Of a DNA stretch of 64,000 nucleotides, positions 62,594 through 64,000 are shown piece after piece. The stretch lies in the NCBI RefSeq assembly GCF_029263665.1, contig NZ_JAJUFQ010000010.1:1-64000 (forward strand). The letters run 5' to 3'. The notes under the pieces were generated by a model. That model was not told where the DNA came from and did no database searches. It saw nothing but the letters and a program-made list of their open reading frames with translations. Source of the DNA: Halomonas sp. Its GTDB lineage: Bacteria; Pseudomonadota; Gammaproteobacteria; Pseudomonadales; Halomonadaceae. Positions within the stretch are counted from its first letter, which is position 1, and each line of letters starts with the position of its first letter. Both the position numbers and the translations under genes were made by a program.

Positions 62594-62645
62594 AGGGCAG
62601 GTTAGGAGGTGAGAGTAGCCATCGAGCCCGGGAGGGCTGGTTTGG

Positions 62646-63059
62646 TCATGAATTCTTGACTTCTATGAACCACTTGGGGCTCATTTCATCAAAGTCCGTT
62701 CGTGTATTGGATGGCAAATAACTTGCTGAATCCAATACAACTTCCTTTCCATTAACACGTTTAAAAACAACCCAGTGCCAGAAATTTTTCCCACCTTCCT
62801 GGTGGTGTTTTATGGATAGCAACGCCTGGTCGGGTAACGCACTCCAGGACTCAAAGGGTATTTCATCAGTGGATACCTCAACGCCAGCAGTGGTTAACAG
62901 CCTTCGCACATATTGGGTGTCTGACCAAAGGGACTCATCTTCAGCAAAGATGCCCATGGCATTAGCAATAGCCTTCATTTCTGGATAGGTTTTTCCCAGG
63001 ATGTTGGCAACTGAAGCAATTCCGCATCCGCTAGTTTCTTCCTGTATGACTGATTTCAT
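62646..63059 (-). CDS. C39/papain-like cysteine-protease-fold protein
   Basis: 137 residues from the Met at 63059, which has an AAGGA site. The EETSGCGIASVANILGKTYPE stretch gives Cys12, HWVVFKR gives His95, and VVLDSASY gives Asp110: the Cys-His-Asp order of C39-like peptidases. No signal peptide. Could be a peptidase, a toxin domain or an inactive relative. Lies downstream of, and on the same strand as, the membrane protein at the window edge, 105 bases away. Confidence 0.65.
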   Translation of the reverse strand: MKSVIQEETSGCGIASVANILGKTYPEMKAIANAMGIFAEDESLWSDTQYVRRLLTTAGVEVSTDEIPFESWSALPDQALLSIKHHQEGGKNFWHWVVFKRVNGKEVVLDSASYLPSNTRTDFDEMSPKWFIEVKNS

Positions 63060-63164
63060 TACAGCTTTTCCTTGATGGGTAGCGGTGATTAGGGCAGGCA
63101 CTGCCAGATCTTGGGGGTAAGGGTTGGAGAGCGAGCAGTGAAGGCCATCGAGTGTAGGAGGCGT

Positions 63165-64000
63165 CTACGGAGTGCGAAGATATCCTTTCGGCATCCATAT
63201 CCAAATTGCAAGGGCGATGATGACGTAGAGCAGCCATACGGGCAGCATCAAAAGAGCCTTGGCAATTAAGGCTGCAAGATCGCCCTTATAGGCCATCTTG
63301 ATTGCTCGACTTGTAAGTTTGATAAACTTGATAGCACCCGTTTTATCGAGAATTTTTAGACCAGTTTGTCCGAAGGTGGCAGCGAGTAGAATGGTTTCTT
63401 TCCCTAATGTTCCGGCTCGCTGAGCAATGTCGATGGCGGTGTTGCCGCCAATGCGGTAGAGCGTGGCACTGTGCCTGCCAAAGGTCTCTGTAAACCTCGC
63501 TGCTCGGAGTAGGTCATTGGCATTATTGGTATTCTTGAGGAGATTCAGGCCGCCTCGTGTTTTGGCAAGGCTGTTGATATTTCCCAGCATACAGCCAAGC
63601 TGGCTAAGGTTTTTCGATTGCTGAGCATTACCTGCAGCTTTGATGATTGCCTCGCCTAGCCAGGAAGGTAGCTTCCCGAGTCTGCGGGCGGCCTTAAGGG
63701 TTAATATGCTGCTCTTGGCGATTGTAGTTCCTGCGAGTGCAGGGGCACCAGCACCTGCGGTCGCAGCGGTTCCCAATCCACTCATAAATTGTGCAGACGA
63801 GGCTATAATGCCTAGTGAGGCCAGAGCCACCATGATCTCATCCACATTTTCGCCTTGTGCGTAGTTAATACCTTGATTGGCTAGGTCGCGAACGTCTCCA
63901 ATGATTATGAAGTCGGATGCTACGCTGGCGGCTTGTCCGATGGTTTCGTCACTGGTGCCTTGAAAGACCCCTTCACTCAATTTGCTCAACTGGTAGCGCC
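63165..64000 (-). CDS. Membrane protein of unknown function, C-terminal part (runs off the window)
   Basis: At least 278 residues; the frame stays open to the last bases, so the N-terminus is outside. Features: hydrophobic Ala/Gly-rich stretch (EIMVALASLGIIASSAQFM), a Leu/Lys-rich middle (LTLKAARRLGKLPSWLGEAI), and a strong C-terminal membrane segment (LPVWLLYVIIALAIWIWMP). Not recognised as a known family. With the cysteine-protease-like gene downstream it may form a pair, which is inference. Confidence 0.55.
   Translation of the reverse strand, partial: RYQLSKLSEGVFQGTSDETIGQAASVASDFIIIGDVRDLANQGINYAQGENVDEIMVALASLGIIASSAQFMSGLGTAATAGAGAPALAGTTIAKSSILTLKAARRLGKLPSWLGEAIIKAAGNAQQSKNLSQLGCMLGNINSLAKTRGGLNLLKNTNNANDLLRAARFTETFGRHSATLYRIGGNTAIDIAQRAGTLGKETILLAATFGQTGLKILDKTGAIKFIKLTSRAIKMAYKGDLAALIAKALLMLPVWLLYVIIALAIWIWMPKGYLRTP

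Larger units (their letters stand above)
61992..62645. other. Relic-rich region right of the cassette array
   Basis: 654 bases. A CTGTTAGC-type word near 62010 may be the end of another lost attC. The 16-base word at 62349-62364 repeats the stop region of the COG0523 gene, and 62511-62593 is a truncated copy of its 3' end. No intact gene; the region looks like recombination debris. Confidence 0.55.

Overview
The window looks like chromosomal DNA of a moderately GC-rich gammaproteobacterium, most likely Halomonas or a close relative in the Halomonadaceae. This rests on the order of the housekeeping block (ychF, pth, rplY, prs, tRNA-Gln, ispE, lolB, a TPR lipoprotein, then divergent hemA, prfA, prmC and moeB), an NhaC-type Na+/H+ antiporter, and many gamma-glutamyl-polyamine genes. 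It is inference from gene content; no search was run.

Layout. (1) 1-12.4 kb: surface polysaccharide/LPS locus. It holds the end of a UDP-glucose dehydrogenase, an AT-rich asparagine-synthase-like gene, an O-antigen ligase/polymerase family protein, a PIG-L deacetylase, four GT4-type glycosyltransferases, a WaaP/Kdo-kinase-like protein and a UDP-glucuronate 4-epimerase. The dehydrogenase and the epimerase would make UDP-glucuronate and UDP-galacturonate. (2) 12.5-19.8 kb: a beta-propeller protein beside a regulator with two winged-helix domains, then HupE/UreJ, DUF4198, DUF4331, cytochrome P460 and DUF4336 genes, with a perfect FNR/DNR-type box upstream of cytochrome P460. (3) 19.9-33.4 kb: the conserved housekeeping block, interrupted by an Lrp-type regulator gene between prmC and moeB. 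(4) 33.7-42.2 kb: a polyamine uptake and gamma-glutamylation cluster (two PuuB-like oxidases, a PotGHIF-like ABC transporter, a PuuA-like ligase). Its partners lie at 51.8-56.0 kb (NhaC antiporter, second PuuA-like ligase, PuuD-like hydrolase). (5) 42.6-51.1 kb: glycine-zipper protein, a large alpha-2-macroglobulin and penicillin-binding protein 1C. (6) 56.1-58.8 kb: SRPBCC protein and a divergent DUF1826/COG0523 metallochaperone pair around a Zur-box-like site.

(7) 58.8-64 kb is the accessory and most interesting part. Directly after the COG0523 gene lies a run of minus-strand genes, each closed by or overlapping an attC-like site with opposed arms and an extra base on one arm. I read it as a four-site integron gene-cassette array without a visible integrase (a CALIN). 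The cargo is a HEPN-like protein with an R-x4-H motif, a two-TM protein, a PD-(D/E)xK (Mrr-like) nuclease and a decayed membrane protein, which together suggest defence functions. On the far side of the array is an 83-bp remnant of the 3' end of the COG0523 gene, about 86% identical to the intact copy, so the array sits between partial direct repeats. Beyond it lie a C39/papain-like cysteine-protease-fold protein and the end of a membrane protein that runs off the window.
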